NCBI GenBank assembly: GCA_040386235.1
Contig: JAZKGA010000001.1
Span: forward strand, 992,001 to 1,056,000
Source of the DNA: JAZKGA01 sp040386235
GTDB taxonomy: Bacteria > Pseudomonadota > Alphaproteobacteria > Micavibrionales > Micavibrionaceae
Direction: 5' to 3'
Length of the DNA: 64,000 nucleotides
Positions 17,428-26,918 of the stretch are shown one piece after another (position 1 is the first letter of the stretch; the number at the start of each line of letters is the position of its first letter). The notes under the pieces are model-generated. The model was not told where the DNA came from. It ran no database searches and saw only the letters and a program-made list of their open reading frames with translations. The translations under genes and the position numbers were made by a program.

Positions 17428-18009
17428 TTATTGTCCATACGGCCGTGATGTCGTGTTAAACGAAGATGCCGCCTCGGTCAAATAAGGGCGCATTTCATGA
17501 AGCGTAACAATGCCCTCTGGCGATATATGTACTGTGGCGTGCATGATCACACCATCAACATACAGAGGGCAAGCAACGGTATAGGCCGATGTCTGCGGAT
17601 CAAAGGCAATGGACGGGACGGACAAAGCCAGCCCGCCGGATTCTGTGGTGCCGGAATAGGTGTGAATCTCACCTTCATCGCGCACGGTATTGGCGAAATA
17701 GAAGTCCAGATACGCCATGATATTACGTGGCGTCAGGCGCAGGCCGTCCTTGGTATTCGTTTTCAACAGCGAGTCATCGCTGCCATCCAAATAAACATAG
17801 GTTTCGCCATCAGACAGAAATTCCATCGTGAAAATGGGCAGGGACGTATAATTGGTCAGGCGATACAGGGAAAAGGTGTTGTAAAAAGGCAGGCTGGCGA
17901 TCGTACCCTCACTGGCTGATGGAGAAAACAGCAGCGCTTCGGACGATGATCGCACAGCGTTGATCATCGCCTCAGTCTGCTCTTTGTCTAGTTTTTGCCA
18001 GTTATGCAC
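17428..18009 (-). CDS. Protein of unknown function
   Basis: 193 residues, mostly predicted beta strands with conserved-looking aromatic positions (YRLTNYTSLPIF, YVYLDGSDD, PRNIMAYLDFYF). No signal peptide. It is the first gene of a three-gene minus-strand unit, with only three bases to the next gene. The segment PLYVDGVIMHATVHISPEG resembles a small sandwich fold, but no family can be named. Normal base composition for this part of the window. Confidence 0.6.
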   Translation of the reverse strand: MHNWQKLDKEQTEAMINAVRSSSEALLFSPSASEGTIASLPFYNTFSLYRLTNYTSLPIFTMEFLSDGETYVYLDGSDDSLLKTNTKDGLRLTPRNIMAYLDFYFANTVRDEGEIHTYSGTTESGGLALSVPSIAFDPQTSAYTVACPLYVDGVIMHATVHISPEGIVTLHEMRPYLTEAASSFNTTSRPYGQ

Positions 18010-18087
18010 GCGTGTTTCGTCCCTTATTGAATCAGTATCACATCAATCTAGTGCATTTATACAGGATTGTCACAACCCCCGCCACAT

Positions 18088-19083
18088 TTATCGGTGCTTT
18101 TGGGCCGTTTCACGAAGGTATGCAATGGTTTGCGCGGTGGGGGCAGTTTGTAGGTGGCTTAAGGTCTGTCGCCAGGCCCGCGCGCCGCGAGACCCTTGAA
18201 ACAAGCCCAGCATATGGCGTGTGACGTTGTGGGCGCGGCGTTCAGGGATTGTGACCCATTCCTGAATATAGTCCGCCATGCGGTTCAGCACGTCGGGCAT
18301 GGGCAGGACGGGCGTGGCGGGCCACAAATCCTGCTGAATTTCACGCAGCAGCCACGGATTTTGGTAGGCGGCCCGGCCCAGCATCACGCTGTCAAAGACT
18401 TTCAGGTGGTCGCGTGTGGCCGCCAAACTGGCGATTCCGCCGTTTACGGCAATGGTCAGGTCCGGGTATTCCTGTTTCACGCGTGCGGCGATATCGTAAC
18501 GCAGGGGTGGGACTTCCCGGTTTTCTTTCGGGCTAAGACCCTGCAGCCAGGCCTTGCGCGCATGGATGATAAAGTGGCGATTGGCGCTGCCCGCCACGAT
18601 TGTGTCGATAAAACGGGTCAAGAACGGCCATTCTTCGGCGTCATCAATCGCAATGCGGCACTTGATTGTAACGGGAATATCGGTTGCATCCTGCATCGCC
18701 TGAACACAGCTGGCCACCAGGTCGGGTTCGGCCATCAGGCATGCGCCAAATCGTCCGCGCTGCACCCGATCAGACGGGCAGCCGCAGTTCAGGTTCACCT
18801 CATCATACCCCCATTGCGTCGCCAGTTTGACGCAGGCCGCAAGATCAGCAGGCTCACTGCCGCCCAATTGCAGGGCGATGGGGTGTTCCGCTGCGTCAAA
18901 ATCTAAAAAGCGGGAGGGGTCGGCGTGCAGCAACGCGCCGGTCGTCACCATTTCCGTGTACAAATGAATATCGGGGGCCAGCAATCGGTGGAAATACCGA
19001 CAATGGCGGTCGGTCCAATCCATCATCGGCGCAACAGACACTGGGGAAAAAGGGGCGGGCATAACGCCGCCTTTATGAAACAT
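18088..19083 (-). CDS. dusA: tRNA-dihydrouridine synthase A
   Basis: 331 residues. FMN-dependent reduction of uridines in the tRNA D-loop. Family marks: SVAPMMDWTDRHCRYFHR near the start, LYTEMVTTGALLH, QLGGSEP, and NLNCGCPSDRVQ containing the catalytic Cys, followed by GRFGACLM. The DusA form is indicated by WTDRHCR. Start at 19083 gives seven residues before another possible Met at 19062 (MPAPFSPVS). It is divergent from the SH3 gene, whose start is 37 bases away. Confidence 0.93.
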   Translation of the reverse strand: MFHKGGVMPAPFSPVSVAPMMDWTDRHCRYFHRLLAPDIHLYTEMVTTGALLHADPSRFLDFDAAEHPIALQLGGSEPADLAACVKLATQWGYDEVNLNCGCPSDRVQRGRFGACLMAEPDLVASCVQAMQDATDIPVTIKCRIAIDDAEEWPFLTRFIDTIVAGSANRHFIIHARKAWLQGLSPKENREVPPLRYDIAARVKQEYPDLTIAVNGGIASLAATRDHLKVFDSVMLGRAAYQNPWLLREIQQDLWPATPVLPMPDVLNRMADYIQEWVTIPERRAHNVTRHMLGLFQGSRGARAWRQTLSHLQTAPTAQTIAYLRETAQKHR

Positions 19084-19120
19084 CTTGCGTCAAAAGCCAA
19101 GTTTTTCGATAGTGTACAGT

Positions 19121-19603
19121 ATGAAACTGATTTTCACGCTGGTTGCCTTTTTTGTTTTACTCATGCCTGCCGTGGCTGTGGCTGAGGGGGATGCGCCAAA
19201 ACCGCCTTACTTTGCCTCGTTGAACGAGGAAAAAGTGTACATGCGTTTCGGCCCTGGCAAGAATTACCCGGTCAAATGGGTGTATAGCCGCCGCGATCTG
19301 CCGGTTGAGGTCACGCATGTCTATGAATCCTGGCGCAAGGTCAAAATGCCGGATGGTGAATTCGGCTGGATCAACCAGACTTTGCTGTCTTCCGCGCGCA
19401 CTGCCATTATATTGGGTAAGGGGCCACAGGTGCTGACGAAAAAAGAAGATGGCAAAAAAGTCGTTGCCCGCGTGATTCCCGGTTTGATTGTCGCCCTGCT
19501 GAAATGCTCAGCCACCGCCTGCCAGGTTGAAGCGAACGACCAAAAGGGCTGGATTTCCCGTACGGCGTTATGGGGACTTTACGCAGCCGAGCAAATCCCA
19601 TAA
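19121..19603 (+). CDS. Exported SH3-domain protein
   Basis: 160 residues from ATG 19121. A signal peptide (KLIFTLVAFFVLLMPAVAVA) precedes two SH3-like units. The first holds EEKVYMRFGPGKNYPVKWVY and WRKVKMPDGEFGWINQTLL; the second has KKVVARVIPGLIVALLKC and QKGWISRTALWG. This fits the bacterial SH3_4 family of periplasmic proteins that bind peptidoglycan or other envelope partners. The upstream TTG at 19085 would destroy the signal peptide layout. It stands alone between dusA and the 344-residue gene. Confidence 0.8.
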   Translation: MKLIFTLVAFFVLLMPAVAVAEGDAPKPPYFASLNEEKVYMRFGPGKNYPVKWVYSRRDLPVEVTHVYESWRKVKMPDGEFGWINQTLLSSARTAIILGKGPQVLTKKEDGKKVVARVIPGLIVALLKCSATACQVEANDQKGWISRTALWGLYAAEQIP

Positions 19604-19718
19604 TCTGAAAAGATAGAGATTCGGTTCGGTCCCCGATCCGCGTTTCCCCGCCTTACAGTTCTGAAATAAAAAAGCTACAAACCAACACTTATCAGCCCGT
19701 TCGGGTGCGGATATTTCC

Positions 19719-20753
19719 ATGGATTTTTCTGACGGCAAAGCGATTCTCGCGGCCCGCCTGCAAGAGCAGGTTTTTGATATCGTTGTCAACGACGGTGCCC
19801 AGGCTGGGGGATTCTCAGTGCATGATATGGTTCAGGTCCTGGCCGGGATCATGATTGAAAGCGTCTTCTTATTCGATGAACCTGATGCGGTTCTGACGGC
19901 CTCTCACACCAAACTGGAACGTCTTTTGAATGCCAGCGCGTTTGACGGCACAATGCCGGACTGGTGCCAGCTGGATCCCGCCACGCTTGACTGGCGGACC
20001 GAGCAGGGACGGTTGATCGCGCGCAACATCATTGATGAATGGCCGGACTGCCCGTTCACGTATATGGATTTCATGTTGTTCTCTTTGCATAATTTTATGG
20101 TGCAGTGGGCCGAGAATCACAATGTTCCCCGCGCAGAAGCGCTGCGATTATTACGCGAAGCCTCATTACGCGGCCTGGCGTTCGAAGTCACGGCGCAGGA
20201 ATTATGTCTGGAAGTCATTGATCGCCAGATGACCGAGAAAGGCTGGACAATCGCCGATTGCCTGTGTGGTTTGTCTGGTTATGCTGGTCAGGCACTGGCC
20301 GAACTACATGAAACACTGCCCGGCGGGATGCTGAATAACGGTGATGATCCTGTTGATACCCTGATGCATGTCATGGCGCAGGAAGCCGTTCGCCTGGGCG
20401 TTCCTGCTGGTTCTGAATGGCGGCTGGGACTGGCGGCAAATGATTGTCCGGCTGATCCACCGGTTGAACTGATCCGCGGCGTTTTACCGATCGTCCAAGG
20501 GTTCTTTGGCAATATCCGTATGCATGAACCGCTGTATCGCGCTGTTGCGTGTGCAAAGGCTGCGGGACGGATGCTGGCCGTTGTTGCCAGTGGCGAAATG
20601 CCCGATATGCCCCCAATGATTGCCAAGCCGTTGGCGGCAATGGCGATGACCGAAGCCTATCGCGCGTTAAATGCCACATTCCCGCCATCTTATCCGCGCG
20701 TCAAACGGGGCGATAACGCCGCGCGATCCCGCGCTTCTGTGCATAAGATATAG
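19719..20753 (+). CDS. Protein of unknown function upstream of fabA
   Basis: 344 residues, almost entirely helical, acidic, with no signal peptide. Notable segments: VHDMVQVLAGIMIESVFLFDEPD, FTYMDFMLFSLHNFMVQWAENHN and a C-terminal PPSYPRVKRGD. It is transcribed in the same direction as fabA-fabB-fabI and ends 92 bases before the chosen fabA start. Whether it belongs to that operon is uncertain. No family recognised; the length and codon use are those of a normal chromosomal gene. Confidence 0.65.
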   Translation: MDFSDGKAILAARLQEQVFDIVVNDGAQAGGFSVHDMVQVLAGIMIESVFLFDEPDAVLTASHTKLERLLNASAFDGTMPDWCQLDPATLDWRTEQGRLIARNIIDEWPDCPFTYMDFMLFSLHNFMVQWAENHNVPRAEALRLLREASLRGLAFEVTAQELCLEVIDRQMTEKGWTIADCLCGLSGYAGQALAELHETLPGGMLNNGDDPVDTLMHVMAQEAVRLGVPAGSEWRLGLAANDCPADPPVELIRGVLPIVQGFFGNIRMHEPLYRAVACAKAAGRMLAVVASGEMPDMPPMIAKPLAAMAMTEAYRALNATFPPSYPRVKRGDNAARSRASVHKI

Positions 20754-20845
20754 AAAAGCAGTTGTCGCGCCATTGTGCTGACGATATAACCAGTCCCATG
20801 ACACAGCAAAACGCACACATGACTCCGCCAATGGGTGAGGCCAAG

Positions 20846-21355
20846 ATGAAAAACAGTTTCTCGTTCGACGATTTGATCGCCTGCGGCAACGGCACGTTAT
20901 TCGGTCCTGGTAATGCACAATTGCCATTGCCGCCGATGTTGATGTTTGACCGGATCACGCAGATTGACACTGCCGGTGGCGCGTACGGCAAGGGTACTCT
21001 TGTTGCAGAGTTTGATATCAATCCTGATTTGTGGTTCTTTCAATGCCATTTCAAGGGCGATCCGGTTATGCCGGGCTGCCTGGGGCTTGATGCCATGTGG
21101 CAATTGCTGGGCTTTTACCTTGGCTGGACTGGCGCGCCGGGATCGGGCCGTGCGCTGGGCTTAGGGGAGCTGAAATTCTCAGGCCAAGTCCTGCCGGAAA
21201 CCAAACTGGTCAAATATGTCCTGGATATCAAACGCGTTATCAATCGGTCGCTGATCCTGGGTATCGCGGACGGTAAGGTTCTGGCCGACGATAAGGTGAT
21301 TTACGAAGCATCCGACCTGCGCGTCGGCCTGTTCGCCAATCCGCGCACACTGTAA
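20846..21355 (+). CDS. fabA: 3-hydroxydecanoyl-ACP dehydratase/isomerase FabA
   Basis: 169 residues from ATG 20846, matching E. coli FabA in length. This start has a GGTGAGG ribosome site; in-frame ATGs at 20798, 20819 and 20831 would add up to 16 residues. Motifs: PMLMFDRIT near residue 30, DLWFFQCHFKGDPVMPG with active-site His68, and CLGLDAMWQ with Asp82. It makes the cis-3-decenoyl-ACP that starts unsaturated fatty acid synthesis, and is followed directly by fabB and fabI. Confidence 0.94.
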   Translation: MKNSFSFDDLIACGNGTLFGPGNAQLPLPPMLMFDRITQIDTAGGAYGKGTLVAEFDINPDLWFFQCHFKGDPVMPGCLGLDAMWQLLGFYLGWTGAPGSGRALGLGELKFSGQVLPETKLVKYVLDIKRVINRSLILGIADGKVLADDKVIYEASDLRVGLFANPRTL

Positions 21356-21381
21356 TTTAAAACATATAAAAGGGGGCAGGC

Positions 21382-22626
21382 ATGCCATTATCAGCAGGAT
21401 CACGCCGCGTCGTGGTAACCGGAATTGGGATTATTTCCTGTATCGGAAATGATCAATCAGAAGTGGGGCAAAGCCTGCGCGAAGGTAAATCCGGGATCAG
21501 CTTTTCACCGGAATATGCCGAACTGGGCTTTCGCTCGCAAGTGTATGGCAAGCCGAATATCAATTTGGACGAAAAGGTCGAACGCCGCCTGATGCGTTTT
21601 ATGGGCGATGCCGCCGCGTACACCCATCTGGCGATGGAACAGGCGATTGCCGATGCCGGACTGGCCAAGGAAGATGTCAGCAACCCGCGCACCGGTGTGG
21701 TGATTGGATCCGGCGGCCCTTCGACTCGTAATCAGGTCGAAGCCGCGCAGACGGCCAAAGAAAAAACACCAAAGCGGATTGGCCCCTTCATGGTACCGCG
21801 CTGCATGTCCTCAACATGTTCGGCGACCGCTGCCACGAATTTTGAGATTAAGGGGCTCAGCTACTCAATCTCCTCAGCGTGTTCAACGTCCGCCCATTGT
21901 ATTGGGAATGCGGCGGAAATGATTGCCTGGGGCAAACAGGACATTATCTTTGCCGGTGGTGCCGAAGAACTGGACTGGACCCTGTCCGCGCTGTTTGACG
22001 CAATGGGCGCGATGTCGTCCAAATACAATGACACGCCGACCAAGGCCTCACGCGCTTATGACGCTGACCGCGACGGATTTGTGATTGCCGGCGGTGGCGG
22101 AATTCTGGTGCTTGAGGAATACGAGCATGCCAAGGCCCGCGGTGCGAAGATTTATGCGGAAGTCACCGGTTATGGCGCAACATCTGATGGGTACGACATG
22201 GTCGCGCCGTCAGGTGAAGGCGCAAAACGCTGTATGCAACAAGCGATGACGACACTCGCGGCTGATCGACCCGTCACCTATATCAATACCCATGGCACCA
22301 GTACGCCCGTGGGCGACGGCGCAGAAATCGGCGCGATGAAAGAGGTGTTCGGGCCGGCCAGTGTTCCGCCGTTCAGCTCAACCAAATCAATGACTGGCCA
22401 TTCCCTGGGCGCCACAGGCGTGCAGGAGGCCATTTACTGCCTGTTGATGATGCGCGATGGCTTTATCTGCCCCAGCATCAATATTGAAAACCTGGACCCA
22501 GACGCGGCCGGATTACCCGTTGTGACGCACCTGCGCGAAGGGGTGAAACATCAAACGATTCTGTCCAACTCTTTCGGCTTTGGCGGTACCAATTGCACGC
22601 TGGCTTTTAGCCGCTTAGAGGATTGA
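21382..22626 (+). CDS. fabB: 3-oxoacyl-ACP synthase I FabB
   Basis: 414 residues. Condensing enzyme that elongates the unsaturated intermediate made by FabA. The active-site Cys167 is in SISSACSTSAHC; the two catalytic histidines lie in NTHGTSTPVGD and GHSLGATG. FabB rather than FabF is supported by fabA next to it. A strong AGGGGG ribosome site precedes the ATG. The stop is two bases before the fabI start, indicating one transcript. Confidence 0.94.
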   Translation: MPLSAGSRRVVVTGIGIISCIGNDQSEVGQSLREGKSGISFSPEYAELGFRSQVYGKPNINLDEKVERRLMRFMGDAAAYTHLAMEQAIADAGLAKEDVSNPRTGVVIGSGGPSTRNQVEAAQTAKEKTPKRIGPFMVPRCMSSTCSATAATNFEIKGLSYSISSACSTSAHCIGNAAEMIAWGKQDIIFAGGAEELDWTLSALFDAMGAMSSKYNDTPTKASRAYDADRDGFVIAGGGGILVLEEYEHAKARGAKIYAEVTGYGATSDGYDMVAPSGEGAKRCMQQAMTTLAADRPVTYINTHGTSTPVGDGAEIGAMKEVFGPASVPPFSSTKSMTGHSLGATGVQEAIYCLLMMRDGFICPSINIENLDPDAAGLPVVTHLREGVKHQTILSNSFGFGGTNCTLAFSRLED

Positions 22627-22628
22627 AA

Positions 22629-23477
22629 ATGAATCAGGACGACACCAGTAAAACCTATCCCGTCTTATCTGGCGATTTGCTGAAAGGCAAACGCGGCTTA
22701 GTTATGGGCGTTGCCAATGAACATTCCATCGCCTGGGGCATGGCCCAGGGCCTTGCGGCACAGGGCGCTGAGCTGGGCTTCACCTATCAAGGCGAGTCGA
22801 TCCAGAAACGCGTAACGCCCCTGGCTGAAAGCCTGGGTGGTAAGCCGTTACTGATTGACTGCGACGTTACGAACGAAACGGCCCTGGATGCGGCGTTTAC
22901 CAATGTCGGGAATGCGTGGGGCAAGCTGGATTTTATCGTCCATTCCATTGCGTATTCGAACAAGGAAGAATTAAAAGGGCGATATGTCGATACGTCGCTT
23001 GAGAACTTTCTGCATACGATGCATGTCAGCTGTTATTCTTTTACGTCCGTTATGCGCCGCGCCCACACATTGATGCGCGATGGCGGATCGGCTGTCACCC
23101 TGTCTTATCACGGCGCACAAAAAGTGATGCCGAGTTACAACGTGATGGGTGTGGCCAAAGCCGCGTTGGAAGCGTCCGTCCGTTACCTGGCTGCTGATCT
23201 GGGCAGTGAAGGCGTGCGTGTGAACGCAATTTCAGCAGGGCCAATGCGAACGCTGGCTGGTTCCGTGATCGGCAGTGCGCGTAAGACTTACAAATACAAT
23301 ATCCTGACTGCGCCACTGGAACGCCCGGTGCAACTGGCCGAACTGGGCCACACAGGCGTTTACCTGCTGTCCGATTTGTCATCGGCAGTGACGGGAGAGG
23401 TGCATTACGTCGATTGCGGTTATAACGTCGTCGGCATGTGCCCATCCGAAAAATGGGATGGGTTGATTAATGGATAG
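22629..23477 (+). CDS. fabI: Enoyl-ACP reductase (NADH) FabI
   Basis: 282 residues from ATG 22629; a TTG two codons earlier overlaps the fabB stop and is less likely. Short-chain dehydrogenase fold: GLVMGVANEHSIAWG binds the cofactor, and SYNVMGVAKAALE contains the catalytic Tyr-x6-Lys. It performs the final reduction step of fatty acid elongation and is the known target of triclosan-type inhibitors in other species. Third gene of the fabA-fabB-fabI unit. Confidence 0.95.
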   Translation: MNQDDTSKTYPVLSGDLLKGKRGLVMGVANEHSIAWGMAQGLAAQGAELGFTYQGESIQKRVTPLAESLGGKPLLIDCDVTNETALDAAFTNVGNAWGKLDFIVHSIAYSNKEELKGRYVDTSLENFLHTMHVSCYSFTSVMRRAHTLMRDGGSAVTLSYHGAQKVMPSYNVMGVAKAALEASVRYLAADLGSEGVRVNAISAGPMRTLAGSVIGSARKTYKYNILTAPLERPVQLAELGHTGVYLLSDLSSAVTGEVHYVDCGYNVVGMCPSEKWDGLING

Positions 23478-23480
23478 ATA

Positions 23481-23509
23481 TTGACATATTTAAATACCGG
23501 GTATATAAA
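23481..23509 (+). promoter_or_regulatory. Sigma70-type promoter
   Basis: TTGACA at 23481-23486, a 17-base spacer, then TATAAA at 23504-23509. It lies just after fabI and drives the small gene at 23532, which has its own GGAGGT ribosome site. Confidence 0.7.
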
Positions 23510-23531
23510 CCTCACTTGAATGGAGGTGCCT

Positions 23532-23885
23532 ATGCCCGATCGTAAAGATTTTAAAACTGTTTTGGCTGATTGCCGCAAAGCTGTTTCAAACGTAGATGAT
23601 TTTCGTCAGGCTGCAGGCCGTTTGTTAGTCTTGTGTCAGGATCCTGAGATGCAGCAATTGTTGCCGGGACATGTTATCAGCAGTTGCAAATTTTTAGCAT
23701 CTGACACCGAGTTAAATGATCTTATTCCAGCTGTAAAACAAGCTTATTTGGATACAGTTAGCCCATTAAGCTTTGAAGATCGTGCCTTTCTGATCGCTCA
23801 ACCTGCGCTGTATGTATATGATGGACCTTTATATGACATACAGGCTAAAGTGTTTGATCAGCACTGGACTCCAGGCACACCTTAA
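23532..23885 (+). CDS. Small cytosolic protein of unknown function
   Basis: 117 residues from ATG 23532, chosen because GGAGGT lies 5-6 bases upstream; an in-frame ATG at 23520 would sit in front of that site. The product is helical with two Cys (LADCRKAV, LVLCQDPEM), no signal peptide, and ends in a Tyr/Asp-rich section. Codon use is more AT-rich than in fabI, and it has its own near-consensus promoter. This looks like a stand-alone, possibly recently acquired gene. It converges on uvrA with 7 bases between the stops. No family recognised. Confidence 0.6.
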   Translation: MPDRKDFKTVLADCRKAVSNVDDFRQAAGRLLVLCQDPEMQQLLPGHVISSCKFLASDTELNDLIPAVKQAYLDTVSPLSFEDRAFLIAQPALYVYDGPLYDIQAKVFDQHWTPGTP

Positions 23886-23892
23886 GAAGCAA

Positions 23893-26751
23893 TCAAGCCG
23901 TTTTTGTTTTAGCGGACGTTAAATATGGTTTCAGGTATTGGCCGGTATAACTGGCTTTGACCTTCACGATATCTTCGGGCGTACCGGTGGCCAGGATCTG
24001 GCCACCTTTATCGCCGCCTTCTGGCCCGATATCAATCACCCAATCGGCCGTTTTAATGACCTCAAGGTTATGTTCGATCACCAGCACCGTATTCCCGGTA
24101 TCAACCAGGCTGTGTAGGACCTCCAGCAATTTCTTAACATCTTCGAAATGCAGGCCGGTGGTCGGTTCATCCAGAATGTACAGGGTCCGCCCGGTCGCGC
24201 GGCGCGCCAGTTCCTTGGCCAGCTTGACCCGCTGGGCCTCACCCCCCGATAACGTCGTCGCTGGCTGGCCCACCTTTATGTATCCTAGGCCGACCTGTTT
24301 CAGCGTTTCCAGTTTGTCGCGGATGCTGGGCACGGCTTTGAACAATTCGGCTGCGTCTTCAATCGGCATGTCCAAGATATCTGCGACAGATTTGTCCTTA
24401 AACCGGACTTCGAGCGTTTCACGGTTATAACGATGGCCCTGGCACGTATCGCAGGTGACGTACACATCGGGCAGGAAGTGCATCTCAATCTTAATCAGCC
24501 CATCGCCCTGGCACGCTTCGCAACGACCGCCCTTGACGTTAAAGGAAAAGCGACCTGGGCCGTAGCCGCGCGCCTTCGCCTCTGGCAGGCCCGCAAACCA
24601 CTCGCGAATGGGCGTAAAGGCGCCGGTATAGGTCGCGGGGTTTGATCGCGGGGTCCGGCCAATCGGCGTTTGGTCGATATCAATGATCTTGTCGATATAT
24701 TCCAGACCCGTGATGTCTTTGTGCGGGGCAGGGATGTCGCGCGTGCCTGATATCTTTTTGCTGGCCCCGACAAACAGCGTGTCAAGAATCAGGGTCGATT
24801 TTCCCGACCCAGATACGCCGGTGACACAGGTAAAAGTGCTGAGCGGGATATGGGCATCCACGTTCTTCAAATTGTTCCCCGTTGCGCCCAGGATGCTAAG
24901 CTGCGCGCTTTTCTTCCCCACCATTTTCCCCTGGCGGCGTGTGGCCGGTACCGGCACCTCACGTTTCCCAGTCAGATATTGTGCGGTCAGGGATGCTGGA
25001 TTGCCCATCACCTCATCCGGTGTGCCCTGGGCCACCACGGTGCCCCCATGAACGCCTGCGCCTGGGCCCATGTCGATCAGATAGTCGGCGATGCGGATGG
25101 CATCTTCGTCATGTTCAACAACTAAAACTGTGTTGCCGATATCGCGCAAGTGTTTCAAGGTTTCCAGCAGGCGGTTATTGTCGCGTTGGTGTAGGCCGAT
25201 CGACGGTTCATCAAGTACATATAACACGCCTGTCAGGCCGGACCCGATTTGGGACGCCAGGCGGATCCGCTGGCTTTCGCCGCCGGACAGCGTCGCGGAT
25301 GATCGGCTTAGGTTCAAATAGTCCAGCCCGACATTGACCAGGAAGGTCAAGCGTTCGTTGATTTCTTTCAGGATGCGGGCGGCGATCGCCTGCTGCTGTG
25401 TTGTCAGTTGCGGCATTAACGCACCGAACCAGGCCTGTGCTTCGGCAATTGATAGGGCGCTGGCCACGGCGATATCACGGCCATTGACTTTGACCGCCAG
25501 GGCTTCGGGTTTCAGGCGTGCGCCGTAACAAGTGTCGCATCCGGTGCTGGATTGATATTTCTGAATCTCTTCACGGACGCTGGGGCTTTCGGTTTCTTTC
25601 AGCCGGCGTTCCAGGTTGGGAATAACGCCTTCGAACCCTTTTGTGGTTGAATAGCTGCTGTTCTCACCGCCATAGGTGAACGCGAATTTCTCTTTGTCGC
25701 TGCCGAACAGGATTGTCTGGCGCAGCGATTCCGGCAGGTCTTTCCACGGCGTGTTCACATTCGCCTTTGCCGCACGGACAATGACGGACAGCGTTTGCAG
25801 ATAATAGCCGGAGAAATTCTTCGACCACGGATCAACAGCCCCCTGCGCCAGTGTTTTGGTTGGATCGGGGACGACCATGTCTGGGTCAAAATGCATCTTT
25901 ACGCCCAGGCCGTCGCAATCAGGGCAGGCACCGTGCGGACTGTTGAATGAGAACAGGCGTGGTTCAATCTCTGGAATTGTGAAACCAGAGACGGGGCAGG
26001 CGAATTTCTCACTGTACACTGTCCTGTCGCCGGTATCGGCATTTTCGATGATCAGCAGGCCGTCAGCCAGCTTTAACGCTGTTTCAACGGAATCGGCCAG
26101 GCGGTTGCCCAGATCATCGCGCAGGACCAAGCGGTCAACCACGACATCGATATCGTGCTTCAGCTTTTTATCGAGCGTCGGGGACTCGTCAATCTCATAC
26201 AATGTCCCGTCGATTTTAACGCGGGCGAAGCCCTTGGCACGCAAATCCTGCAATTCTTTGCGGTATTCGCCCTTCCGGCCACGGACAATCGGGGCCATGA
26301 CGTATAAACGCGTGCCATCACCCATGACGCGGATGCGGTCCACCATCTGGGTGACTGTCTGGCTTTCAATCGGCAGGCCGGTCGCGGGGGAATATGGGAT
26401 GCCGACACGCGCCCACAACAGGCGCATGTAATCGTAAATCTCAGTCACCGTAGCCACGGTGGAGCGCGGGTTTTTGCTGGTTGTTTTTTGCTCAATCGAA
26501 ATGGCTGGCGACAGGCCTTCGATGGAATCGATATCCGGCTTTTGCATTAATTCCAGAAACTGGCGGGCATAGGCGGACAGGCTTTCAACGTAACGACGCT
26601 GGCCTTCCGCATAAATCGTGTCAAAGGCCAAAGACGATTTGCCCGATCCGGACAGGCCCGTAATCACGACCAGCTTGTCGCGTGGAATGTCCACCGATAC
26701 GTTCTTCAGATTATGTTCCCGCGCCCCGCGGACAGAGATAGTTTTCAGCAT
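23893..26751 (-). CDS. uvrA: Excinuclease ABC subunit A
   Basis: 952 residues from ATG at 26751; the frame is open another 58 codons upstream, but MLKTISVRGAREHNLKNV is the family start. UvrA is the damage-recognising ATPase of nucleotide excision repair. It has two ABC modules: Walker A GLSGSGKSSL and GVSGSGKSTL, signatures LSGGE twice, and Walker B segments with LDEPSIGLH and LDEPTTGLH. Zinc-binding cysteines are seen in GACPDCDGLG and GGRCEACQGDG...CDTCQGHRY. It is divergent from ssb, with a 167-base shared region in which I find no GTTC-N7-GTTC LexA box. Confidence 0.96.
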   Translation of the reverse strand: MLKTISVRGAREHNLKNVSVDIPRDKLVVITGLSGSGKSSLAFDTIYAEGQRRYVESLSAYARQFLELMQKPDIDSIEGLSPAISIEQKTTSKNPRSTVATVTEIYDYMRLLWARVGIPYSPATGLPIESQTVTQMVDRIRVMGDGTRLYVMAPIVRGRKGEYRKELQDLRAKGFARVKIDGTLYEIDESPTLDKKLKHDIDVVVDRLVLRDDLGNRLADSVETALKLADGLLIIENADTGDRTVYSEKFACPVSGFTIPEIEPRLFSFNSPHGACPDCDGLGVKMHFDPDMVVPDPTKTLAQGAVDPWSKNFSGYYLQTLSVIVRAAKANVNTPWKDLPESLRQTILFGSDKEKFAFTYGGENSSYSTTKGFEGVIPNLERRLKETESPSVREEIQKYQSSTGCDTCYGARLKPEALAVKVNGRDIAVASALSIAEAQAWFGALMPQLTTQQQAIAARILKEINERLTFLVNVGLDYLNLSRSSATLSGGESQRIRLASQIGSGLTGVLYVLDEPSIGLHQRDNNRLLETLKHLRDIGNTVLVVEHDEDAIRIADYLIDMGPGAGVHGGTVVAQGTPDEVMGNPASLTAQYLTGKREVPVPATRRQGKMVGKKSAQLSILGATGNNLKNVDAHIPLSTFTCVTGVSGSGKSTLILDTLFVGASKKISGTRDIPAPHKDITGLEYIDKIIDIDQTPIGRTPRSNPATYTGAFTPIREWFAGLPEAKARGYGPGRFSFNVKGGRCEACQGDGLIKIEMHFLPDVYVTCDTCQGHRYNRETLEVRFKDKSVADILDMPIEDAAELFKAVPSIRDKLETLKQVGLGYIKVGQPATTLSGGEAQRVKLAKELARRATGRTLYILDEPTTGLHFEDVKKLLEVLHSLVDTGNTVLVIEHNLEVIKTADWVIDIGPEGGDKGGQILATGTPEDIVKVKASYTGQYLKPYLTSAKTKTA

Positions 26752-26918
26752 GGACGTATCTTTGTTAATGTTGACTGACCTGATATATTCCGTCCGTGGA
26801 AAAAAGCAATAAAATCCCTGCAAAACTTGGTATATGTGGGATTTAGGACTTGGCCCGCATAGGTGCATCTGCTTATATGAAATCCATAAATTTAAAAAGA
26901 AATTATGGAGAGAGCGTC

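Noticed and set aside
26752..26918. SOS (LexA) box between uvrA and ssb
   Set aside because: No GTTC-N7-GTTC or its complement is found in the intergenic region.
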